From an uncultured Prevotella sp. (GTDB lineage Bacteria; Bacteroidota; Bacteroidia; Bacteroidales; Bacteroidaceae), in contig ONMG01000042.1 of NCBI GenBank assembly GCA_900318855.1, positions 1-15,098 on the forward strand: a DNA stretch of 15,098 bases. Direction: 5' to 3'. Within the stretch, counting starts at the first letter, position 1; every line of letters begins with the position of its first letter. The position numbers and the translations under genes are program-made. Positions 8,674 through 15,098 of this stretch are shown here, in pieces. The notes under the pieces are model-generated. The model saw nothing but the letters and a program-made list of their open reading frames with translations, made no database searches and was not told the DNA's origin.

Positions 8674-8934
8674 GATAAAGAGAATGAATAGTGGCCCAAA
8701 AATATTGCTAATTCATGTTAAAGCCCCGAGTCGCTCGCCTTTATCTATAAGGCTACGGAATTATAGAAAACTGAATCTAACAAAGAGAATACAGAGACTG
8801 GCGGTATAAAGCAATAGTTACGGTAGTCCTGCATGTCCAGTTCCATTTGTCCGAGTCGAAGTGAAAGGGTCAACTGCAGTAGGAAGCTACCTACGTGACT
8901 GGAATCGATGACCAGGTGGAGAGCAACAAATCAA

Positions 8935-8976
8935 AGCCCCCTTCAAGTCCATTCTGAAGATGGACTGAAGGGGGCT
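8935..8976 (-). terminator. Intrinsic terminator after the first susCD/DUF3823 operon
   Basis: On the minus strand AGCCCCCTTCAGTCCAT (8976-8960) pairs with its complement (8952-8935) across a short CTTCAGA loop, giving about 17 bp with a single bulged base at 8946. It is followed by the T-rich TTGATTTGTTG. It starts 41 nt after the stop codon of the lipoprotein gene ending at 9018, so it insulates this operon from the next SusCD unit. Confidence 0.85.
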
Positions 8977-9017
8977 GAATTCTACTTATGAAAGATCCTT
9001 GCCGTTAGGCTTGAGGA

Positions 9018-9707
9018 CTATTTCAGCGTTGCCATGGGAGTATAGATGGAGCAGTCTGCATCCACCGTGCGCAGCCCCACGCGGGCCGTCACTTTGACCG
9101 CCTTCTGGAGCTTGGCTATCTGCTCGTTGGTAGCCGTGAAGGTAAACGAGTTGGCACCTACCTTGACGTTCTTCGAGTCGATTTTCACCTGGAAGGCATT
9201 GTTCTGTTCATCCAGGATGGATGTAGTGCCGATGCAGAGCGTAGCGTAGTTGATTTTGGCCGTGCTGACAATCTGCTGCACGTTGAACGACACACTGAGC
9301 GTGCTGCCGGAGAGGGTGCACTTGAAATCCGACAAGGTGAAATAAGGAGTGACGGGAATGTTGACCTCACTGCCTCCACCCACATTCACGATGACGGTGT
9401 CACGCTTGTTGACCCACGGGCCATTCTTATCGCGCGTCACGAGTTTATAGGTGCCCTTGAACAGGCGCGCACTGAAATGGCCGTTCTGGTCGACGTAAAT
9501 GCTGATGGGCGAATGCAGCTGATAGCCGTCCTGATAAGCCTGCAACTGCACCACACCGGCTGAGCCCGGCAGCTGAAGGTTTTGCCCGTTGTACTGCACA
9601 TTGCCGGAGAGTGCCGCATCGGGCTCATCGAAATTGTCGTATCCGCACGAGCCAAAGCAGAGCATAGCAGCTACGGCAAGTGCAAGGTTGAATATCATCT
9701 TTTTCAT
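9018..9707 (-). CDS. DUF3823-type SusCD-associated lipoprotein
   Basis: 229-residue predicted outer-membrane lipoprotein. The signal ends in lipobox FGSC with Cys21 as the modified residue, followed by an acidic stretch (GYDNFDEPD) compatible with surface export. The N-terminal half (about 30-115) looks like a carboxypeptidase-regulatory-like beta-sandwich: ALSGNVQYNGQNL, then DQNGHFSARLFKGTYKLV. The C-terminal half (about 118-229) looks like a second beta-sandwich. Start sequence, two-part layout and position match the DUF3823 family, which occurs next to susD in Bacteroidetes polysaccharide-utilisation loci; this is recognition by eye, not a profile search. Biochemical function is not established; a surface glycan-binding accessory role is inferred. 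It begins 18 nt after the susD stop and is the last gene before the terminator at 8935-8976, so it belongs to the operon. Confidence 0.85.
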   Translation of the reverse strand: MKKMIFNLALAVAAMLCFGSCGYDNFDEPDAALSGNVQYNGQNLQLPGSAGVVQLQAYQDGYQLHSPISIYVDQNGHFSARLFKGTYKLVTRDKNGPWVNKRDTVIVNVGGGSEVNIPVTPYFTLSDFKCTLSGSTLSVSFNVQQIVSTAKINYATLCIGTTSILDEQNNAFQVKIDSKNVKVGANSFTFTATNEQIAKLQKAVKVTARVGLRTVDADCSIYTPMATLK

Positions 9708-9725
9708 ATCGATCGTTGAGTTTGA

Positions 9726-11564
9726 TTACTGGTAAGGATTCTTCACGAGCAAGGGGTTCTTGTTAATCCAGTCTTGGTCAATGAAGTTATAATAGTTGCG
9801 CATCTGGAAGAAGCGGGCGTTGGGCGACATGAAGTATTTGTCCTCAATGAACACCCACTGTCCATCGTGCTCGTTACCCGGAGCCACCACTCGGTAAGGC
9901 CAGAGGCGGCGATGACGGGCCGTGACACTGTTGTCGGTACCGTCGAACACCTTGTCGGCCAGGCGCCAGCGCTTCAGATCCCACCAACGGTGGAACTCAA
10001 AGGCGAACTCCACGGCATTCTCGTGCACGATGTTGTTGAAAGTGATGTCTTTCAAATCCTGCACTCCTGCACGCTCACGCACGGGGTTGATATACTTCAG
10101 TGCATCAGCTTTGTTGCCCAATTCGAAGCTGGCCTCACAAGCAATGAGGTAGGCCTCGGAGATGCGGAAGTAGGGCCACCACATGTCGGAGCGTGCACCG
10201 TTGCGCATAGAAGAGCCTGTAGCCTCGTCGAGGAACTTGCGGAAAAAGAAGCCTGTCTTGTTGATGAACTGCTGATTGCTCTCCAACGGACCATTCATTG
10301 ACGTGATGGTGATACCATTGTTGTCAGCCGAATTGAGAGCGCCTGTCTTAATCTCCCATTTCCCTCCATTGAGAATCAGCTGTCCGGCCTGGAGCTCACA
10401 GGGTGTGTTGCGGAACTTACCTCCAGGATAGATGACAGAGCCGTAGAGGCGCGGGTCGCGGGCATCGAAGGGAGCCGAGCTCGAGTTGTAGAACACATAA
10501 CTGCCATCGGCGTTCACAGTCTTGAAGGCCTCGCGCTGCCCCGGAGTAGTGGTGCTCAGCGGCTCGAACTCTTCCACCATGTTGAGCGTCGGTCCGGCAT
10601 AGCTGTTGTCGATGTCGTCCTTGAACTGCGAGGGCACATTATTATTGGAGAAGCTCACAGTGCTGGTGGGCTTCTTGTAGTCACGGGCCCAAATCACCTC
10701 AGTGTTATTATCCTTGATGCACACGGCATTGTAGAAGTTCTCGCCCTTCTTGGCCGAGGGGTCGTTCTGCAGCTTGTAAGGACTGTGCTCAATAACGTCC
10801 TTGGCAGCAGCAAGAGCTGTCTGATAGTAGCCGTTAGCCTTGTCGGCAGGGATTCCTACCTCACCTCCAGCGGTCTTGATGGGACTTGTCATCTTGTTGT
10901 TGTAGTTGGCCAGCGAACCAGCATAGACGGCAGCGCGGGCTTCGAGCATCTCGGCAGCCCAACGGTTTGCACGTGCACTGTGGGTGTTGGTGCTGGTGCT
11001 CAGCTTAGAGGCTGCGGCCTTGCACTCGCTGATGATATAGTCGTAGCAGGCAGCCTCTGTTGAACGGGCCTTACGCAGCGACAGCACATCGTTGGGACCG
11101 GAGTAAGAATAGACGGAGTCACCCATCAAAGGCACGCCACCTACACTGCGCACCATATTGAAATAGCACCAGGCACGCAGGAAGCGCACCTCGCCCTCGA
11201 GCGGAGCCTTCTCTGCATCACTGAGCACCTGGGTGCTGCGAAGACCGGCAAGGAACTGGTTGCAGTTGCGCACAAATTCATAGTCGTATACCCGGAACAA
11301 ATCATCTCCAAAGGTCTGAGTGTAGTCGGGGCCGCCATCCATCTTAGCCGCCTCGTCAATATAGGTGAAGCCGTAGCTCCAATTGAGGTTTTGGCCATAG
11401 TTTACGCGACTGTACATGTTGGAGAGCACCGACTTGAGGAGGCTCTGGTCACCGAATACCACATCATCGGTATAGATATTATCGGGATTGTGGTCCAGGA
11501 AATTGTCGCATCCACTCAGGGCAACAACCGCCAAGGCCGAGACAAGCAAATATTTAATCTTCAT
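9726..11564 (-). CDS. SusD/RagB-family surface lipoprotein (first pair)
   Basis: 612-residue outer-membrane lipoprotein, partner of the SusC-like receptor immediately upstream (6-nt gap). The signal ends in lipobox LSGC (Cys19), followed by DNFLDHNPDN; the C-D-x-F-L-D opening is classic for SusD proteins. Recognisable SusD helices include GEVRFLRAWCYFNMVRSVGG with VPLMGD after it. The C-terminal SusD/RagB core is FRISEAYLIACEASFELGNK with ALKYINPVRERAG, then FAFEFHRWWDLKRW; the usual form of the last motif has Gly where this protein has Phe before the His (FEGHR). Family length is normal to slightly long. Function is surface capture and lid formation over the barrel; ligand unknown. Co-transcription with the downstream DUF3823-type gene is expected from the 18-nt gap. 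Confidence 0.96.
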   Translation of the reverse strand: MKIKYLLVSALAVVALSGCDNFLDHNPDNIYTDDVVFGDQSLLKSVLSNMYSRVNYGQNLNWSYGFTYIDEAAKMDGGPDYTQTFGDDLFRVYDYEFVRNCNQFLAGLRSTQVLSDAEKAPLEGEVRFLRAWCYFNMVRSVGGVPLMGDSVYSYSGPNDVLSLRKARSTEAACYDYIISECKAAASKLSTSTNTHSARANRWAAEMLEARAAVYAGSLANYNNKMTSPIKTAGGEVGIPADKANGYYQTALAAAKDVIEHSPYKLQNDPSAKKGENFYNAVCIKDNNTEVIWARDYKKPTSTVSFSNNNVPSQFKDDIDNSYAGPTLNMVEEFEPLSTTTPGQREAFKTVNADGSYVFYNSSSAPFDARDPRLYGSVIYPGGKFRNTPCELQAGQLILNGGKWEIKTGALNSADNNGITITSMNGPLESNQQFINKTGFFFRKFLDEATGSSMRNGARSDMWWPYFRISEAYLIACEASFELGNKADALKYINPVRERAGVQDLKDITFNNIVHENAVEFAFEFHRWWDLKRWRLADKVFDGTDNSVTARHRRLWPYRVVAPGNEHDGQWVFIEDKYFMSPNARFFQMRNYYNFIDQDWINKNPLLVKNPYQ

Positions 11565-11570
11565 AATGCG

Positions 11571-14500
11571 TTAAAATTTAAGATTGAAACCTACGTTAAT
11601 GACGCGGCTGGTGGGATATTGTAATCCACTCTCACCGTCGCCCTCGGGGTCGAAGCCATGCTTATTGGTGATGGTAAATACATTGGTGCCCGACACATAG
11701 AGCCTGAGCGACTTAATCTTGGCATACTTCAGGATGCTCTGCGGCACGGAATAGCCTAGCTCAAAGTTGCGCAGCTTGATGTAGCGGACGTTAGTGAACC
11801 AGAAGCTGCTCGTCCAATAATCGCTGTGCGAGGAGTTACCAATGAGTGGCATGGGATACTTACCCTTCACGAGCTCGCTGTTGGCATCCCAGATGTCGCT
11901 GAGGGTCCAGCAGTCGGAGAGATAGTACTGGGGATTGTTGCCACCATCATGGAACGGGTTGCGCTGCTCCCAATTGGCCAGGAATCCGATGCCGCTGCCT
12001 CCGGTGAGATCGAAGGCCAGGTCGAGGCCTCTCCACTGGAACGCAAAGTTGAAACCATAATTAAAGATTGGGGTGTTGCCTTCACTATAGCCGATAGGCC
12101 GCTTGTCCATGTCGTTGATGACGTGGTCACCATTCAGGTCGGCGTATTTGATGTCGCCCGGGCGCAGCGTCTTGTTGCCATATCCGTCATTGTCGATGTC
12201 ATAATTGGCAATCTCTTCCCACGATTGGAACTGACCGGCAGCCTTATAGCCCCAATAGATGCCGGAATAGCGGTGCCATTGAGAATTGCGGTATTCATCC
12301 CAGGAGTTGCCGAAGCGGGGCTTGTACTGCTCCCAGTCGTAACGACGGGAATAGGTAAAGTTGAAGCCGGCTGAATAGTGCAGGTCCTGCCAGGTGTCGC
12401 GCCAAATGATAGAGCCGTCGAAGCCCTTGCGGAGGTCGGAATTAAGGTTCTCCTTAGGCAGCGTGAAGCCAACCTCGGCAGGAATCAGCACGTCGTAACG
12501 GCTGGCGGGCAGACCGGTACGCTTGCGGTAGAAGTAATCCAATGTACCCGACAAGCGGCCGTTGAGCAGCGAATAGTCGAGACCAATGTCCAGGATGTGT
12601 GCCTTCATCCATGTGAAGGTGGTAGCGGGCAGATTGCGTGCACGACTGCCGATGACATACTTTCCGTCAATGGCCGTTCCGGCGGCATTGTAGGTGTAGC
12701 CGCTCAGATAGTCAAAAGCGGAATAACCGTCCACATTGTCATCACCCACGAGACCGTAAGAGGCACGGAGCTTGAGGTCATCGAACACCTTGCCGAGCAC
12801 GGAATTCTTCCAGAAGTTCTCCTCAGAGATGCGCCAGCCGATAGAGCCTGCGGGGAATGTGCCCCAGCGATGACCTGGAGCCCACTTCCACGCACCATCA
12901 CGACGCAAAGAGAACTCCAAAAGGTACTTGTTGGCATAGTCATAGTTGACACGGCCAATCCATCCAAGACGAGATTCTGTTTGATCGCCACGGTCGCTGA
13001 ACTCTACAAGGTCGCCAAAGTAGATGAGCTCTTGTGAATTGGCTGCAGGCTGAGAGTGCACCCACTGCGACGGAGTACGACGCTTGGAAGCATCCAAACC
13101 GAGGATGGCCGACACATGATGATCGGCAAAATGCCGGTCAAAAGTGAGACGGAAGTTGGAGGTAATCTCTTCATTGTGACCCATACGGCGCTCGCGCCAG
13201 GGGTTGTTCATCTCATCGGTCACATAATAGCTATCGTTGTCCTTGTCGTAGCCGTAGAGCTTCCAAGTGAACTCATGGTTGTTGAGCTGCTGGTAAGCCA
13301 GATAGTAGCCCAGCAGCCATTGTGCCTTGAGCCCCCAACCGATGTCATAGTCGGCGTGGCCATTGAGCTGGAGCACACGCCACTTCTCGGTGTAGCTTCC
13401 TGACAGGTCGTAGTTGAGCAGGGCGAAGTTGGTATCAGCCTCCGAGCTCACTTTCTGCGGATAATTGGGATTGTCGTTGGCATAAGGACGGCGTGTGGGC
13501 AGGTTGCGGTAGGTGGCAAACTGCGGCAGCCAGTAATCGTCCACTCCCGGTACTCCCGGCTGGTGGCGCTTTTCAATACGCCCGTTCATGGAAGCTCCGA
13601 CAGTAAGGCGGGTAGTCACCTTGGCATCGATGTTCATCTGAACATTGGTACGATAGAAACCGCCATAGTTGCGTATGATGGCATCTTGCGAGAGATTGCC
13701 GATGGAGAAGTAGTAGTTTATCTTGTCGGAACCTCCTGAGCAGTTCATGCTAAGGTAGGTCTGAGGTGCTGTTTTCCATACATAATCGTACCAGTCGAAG
13801 CCCTGATAGCCGGGTTCGGTGCCCTGCATCCATTTCTGATAGTCTTCCTTGGAATAGGTGTATGGCGTGCCCTGAACGGTCTGGGCAGCAATGTAATGCG
13901 ACATATAGGTATTTAGGTCAGCGGGCTTTGCCATTCTGGATAGGCTTTGCCAGCCGTAATAGCCGTTCACTTCAACCGAGAGCGGCTGGTTCACCATGCC
14001 ATGCTTGGTGGTGACCACGACGACTCCGTTGGCAGCCCGCACACCGTAGATGGCTGCTGAGGCATCCTTCAGAATACTAATCTGCTCGATGTCGTTCTGG
14101 TCGAGGTTGTTAAACTGGCCTTCGTCTTTCACTACACCGTCAATGACATAAAGCGGAGTGCCCATGTTGCGAATCTGAAGCGAGGTAGTGGCACCGGGAC
14201 GACCATCAGTCTGGCGGCTGTTGATACCGGCAATCTTACCGACAAGGGCACCGGAAACGGTGGTGGCAACCGAGCGTGACACGTCCTTGGCATTGATGCT
14301 CGAGATGGCACCGGTCAGCGATTCCTTCTTCTGCTGGATACCAAAGCCCTGTACAACAACCTCATTCAGTGTCTGGTTATCCTCCTGCATCGTGAGATTC
14401 ACATTGTAGCGGTTGCCCACACTGACTTCCTGGTCGGTGAAGCCAATGTAAGAGAACTGAAGGACTGGCTTAGCGGAGGTGACAGTCAGCGAGTAGTTAC

Positions 14501-14768
14501 CATTGGCATCCGTTACAGCTCGGTTCTCGGTCCCCTTCTCTGTAACTGTGGCGCCCACAAGCGGCTCCCCATTAGAGTCGAGGATTCGGCCTTTCACAAC
14601 TCGTTGCTGTTGGGTAACTGATGGAGGAGTGTCGGTTTTAGGCAAACCGGCTACCACTGACGGCACGCCCGTCACAAGAAAGGCGCACGCCAAACCTGCG
14701 ACCTTAGCAAAGCGGAAACTTTGTTGTCGCGAGTAAAGGCTTTTCTGGTTTTGTTCTTTTGTATTCAT
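11571..14768 (-). CDS. SusC/RagA-family TonB-linked outer-membrane receptor (first pair)
   Basis: 1065-residue TonB-dependent importer. Layout: signal peptide with an unusually long polar n-region (about 1-20) and a hydrophobic core, likely cleaved after VVA (residue 40); a carboxypeptidase-regulatory-like domain (about 57-130, from VVKGRILDSNGEPLVGATV); the TonB-box-like NEVVVQGFG (135-143); the plug (about 145-258) with TPLYVIDGVV and ISILKDASAAIYGVRAANG (230-248); and a barrel ending VGFNLKF. Late in the barrel, DLNGD (877-881) opens a calcium-binding-like acidic loop, DLNGDHVINDMDKRPIG, common in this family. No STN domain is present. The signature helix lacks one residue relative to the second receptor (DASAAIYG against DASAGAIYG), a variant known within the family, so the two SusC proteins look like different subfamilies rather than a recent duplication. 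It is the first gene of a three-gene operon. Confidence 0.96.
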   Translation of the reverse strand: MNTKEQNQKSLYSRQQSFRFAKVAGLACAFLVTGVPSVVAGLPKTDTPPSVTQQQRVVKGRILDSNGEPLVGATVTEKGTENRAVTDANGNYSLTVTSAKPVLQFSYIGFTDQEVSVGNRYNVNLTMQEDNQTLNEVVVQGFGIQQKKESLTGAISSINAKDVSRSVATTVSGALVGKIAGINSRQTDGRPGATTSLQIRNMGTPLYVIDGVVKDEGQFNNLDQNDIEQISILKDASAAIYGVRAANGVVVVTTKHGMVNQPLSVEVNGYYGWQSLSRMAKPADLNTYMSHYIAAQTVQGTPYTYSKEDYQKWMQGTEPGYQGFDWYDYVWKTAPQTYLSMNCSGGSDKINYYFSIGNLSQDAIIRNYGGFYRTNVQMNIDAKVTTRLTVGASMNGRIEKRHQPGVPGVDDYWLPQFATYRNLPTRRPYANDNPNYPQKVSSEADTNFALLNYDLSGSYTEKWRVLQLNGHADYDIGWGLKAQWLLGYYLAYQQLNNHEFTWKLYGYDKDNDSYYVTDEMNNPWRERRMGHNEEITSNFRLTFDRHFADHHVSAILGLDASKRRTPSQWVHSQPAANSQELIYFGDLVEFSDRGDQTESRLGWIGRVNYDYANKYLLEFSLRRDGAWKWAPGHRWGTFPAGSIGWRISEENFWKNSVLGKVFDDLKLRASYGLVGDDNVDGYSAFDYLSGYTYNAAGTAIDGKYVIGSRARNLPATTFTWMKAHILDIGLDYSLLNGRLSGTLDYFYRKRTGLPASRYDVLIPAEVGFTLPKENLNSDLRKGFDGSIIWRDTWQDLHYSAGFNFTYSRRYDWEQYKPRFGNSWDEYRNSQWHRYSGIYWGYKAAGQFQSWEEIANYDIDNDGYGNKTLRPGDIKYADLNGDHVINDMDKRPIGYSEGNTPIFNYGFNFAFQWRGLDLAFDLTGGSGIGFLANWEQRNPFHDGGNNPQYYLSDCWTLSDIWDANSELVKGKYPMPLIGNSSHSDYWTSSFWFTNVRYIKLRNFELGYSVPQSILKYAKIKSLRLYVSGTNVFTITNKHGFDPEGDGESGLQYPTSRVINVGFNLKF

Positions 14769-15098
14769 ACAAGTATCTTAAAGTTAAACAGTTCAATGGT
14801 TCAAAGCAATAGTCTATATCGCTCGCCTCACGGAGAACATGCTTTTCGCCCTTTATACTTCGAGTTCTTGGTTGGGTAATCTTTAAGCGTTCATACAGAC
14901 TGTTCTGTTCTTCACATTTTGCTTTTGCCGCTGCAAATATAGCACATTATATTAAAAGGGTAGGTAAAGATACTGAGGCAATTCCGCCTTTTAGTTGTTT
15001 TTAACATTTGACCTGTCCAGGCTGGGATGAGGATTCGAAGCTCCCCCTTTCTTCAATTTCTGTTGCGTACGGTCACACTCTGCAGTGAACTTTCTTGC
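14769..15098. other. Upstream region of the first susCD operon
   Basis: 330 bases up to the window edge without a gene I can support. It holds a leader of roughly 160 nt, an inverted repeat ACAGA-CTGT-TCTGT (14895-14908) inside that leader, and the -7 candidate at 14934-14941. Beyond about 14991 a minus-strand frame stays open to the edge for 35 codons ending in TAA (14993-14991). It could be the tail of an upstream gene, but that length is not significant on its own. Confidence 0.5.
14934..14941 (-). promoter_or_regulatory. Candidate -7 element for the first susCD operon
   Basis: Minus-strand reading TATATTTG, a full match to TAnnTTTG and followed by C as is frequent in Bacteroidetes. It lies 165 nt upstream of the susC ATG in an AT-rich context (TTTTAATATAATGTGC just upstream). 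No convincing -33 TTG is seen, which would fit an activator-dependent promoter, although that is inference. Confidence 0.5.

Larger units (their letters stand above)
8440..9017. other. Regulatory intergenic region between the two SusCD units
   Basis: 578 bases without a credible gene. From the right: the terminator of the upstream operon (8935-8976), an unassigned stretch (about 8675-8934), the -7 candidate (8666-8673), and a roughly 220-nt untranslated leader down to the susC ATG. The leader contains the perfect 12-bp palindrome AGCGTTAACGCT (8641-8652) and a 5-bp-stem hairpin GCTGT-TCAC-ACAGC (8509-8522). TCTATAAGGC occurs twice, at 8545-8554 and 8744-8753, each time as the right half of a small GCCT/AGGC stem. 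No tRNA or known riboswitch could be recognised. Confidence 0.65.

Noticed and set aside
8675..8934. Possible small gene or RNA between the operon terminator and the second susC promoter
   Set aside because: No open frame of useful length with a start and no stable RNA architecture beyond small hairpins.
15030..15065. tRNA-like T-loop TTCGAATCC on the minus strand
   Set aside because: The flanking bases do not form a five-base-pair T-stem, and no acceptor, D or anticodon arm can be folded upstream.
14991..15098. 35-codon minus-strand open frame reaching the right edge, and a 24-codon plus-strand ATG frame overlapping it
   Set aside because: Both are short enough to be expected by chance and show no family signature; more upstream sequence would be needed to call a gene end.
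1..15098. CRISPR arrays, insertion sequences, integrase sites, prophage or defence genes
   Set aside because: No regularly spaced repeats, transposase, integrase, nuclease or methylase motifs were visible in any frame; the window is accounted for by metabolism and uptake genes.

Overview
The window reads as a chromosomal segment of a Bacteroidales bacterium, most plausibly Prevotellaceae or a close relative. This rests on two SusC/SusD outer-membrane nutrient-uptake pairs, a DUF3823-type surface lipoprotein, a long (949-residue) leucyl-tRNA synthetase with the Bacteroidetes-style sequence, AT-rich non-Shine-Dalgarno gene starts, and TAnnTTTG-type -7 promoter elements. The genus is an inference from sequence style only. 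Every gene I can support lies on the minus strand, so transcription runs from high to low coordinates.

In transcription order there are three units. (1) A SusC-like receptor (11571-14768), its SusD-like lipoprotein (9726-11564) and a DUF3823-type lipoprotein (9018-9707) form a tight operon with gaps of 6 and 18 nt. It has a candidate promoter at 14934-14941 and ends at a strong intrinsic terminator (8935-8976). (2) A second SusC/SusD pair (5455-8439 and 3697-5439, gap 15 nt) has its own candidate promoter at 8666-8673, a long leader and a hairpin just after the last stop codon (3619-3661). (3) leuS (510-3359), with a candidate promoter at 3411-3418, is followed without any gap (TAA directly followed by ATG) by a YitT-family membrane protein gene that runs off the left edge (1-509).

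Functionally, units 1 and 2 should each build an outer-membrane 'pedal-bin' importer: a TonB-dependent SusC barrel capped by a SusD lipoprotein, in unit 1 with an extra accessory surface lipoprotein. No glycoside hydrolase, polysaccharide lyase, peptidase, hybrid two-component regulator, sigma/anti-sigma pair or inner-membrane transporter is present in the window, so the substrates cannot be named. Unit 3 is housekeeping and marks the edge of the uptake locus.

I looked for mobile elements, CRISPR arrays, tRNA/rRNA genes and unknown multi-gene systems and found none. The numerous long plus-strand open frames are antisense shadows of the real genes. The points most worth a second look are the tandem enzyme-less SusCD arrangement, the long leaders of both susC genes, the eroded zinc-knuckle in LeuRS, and a cluster of cysteines near the C-terminus of one SusC.
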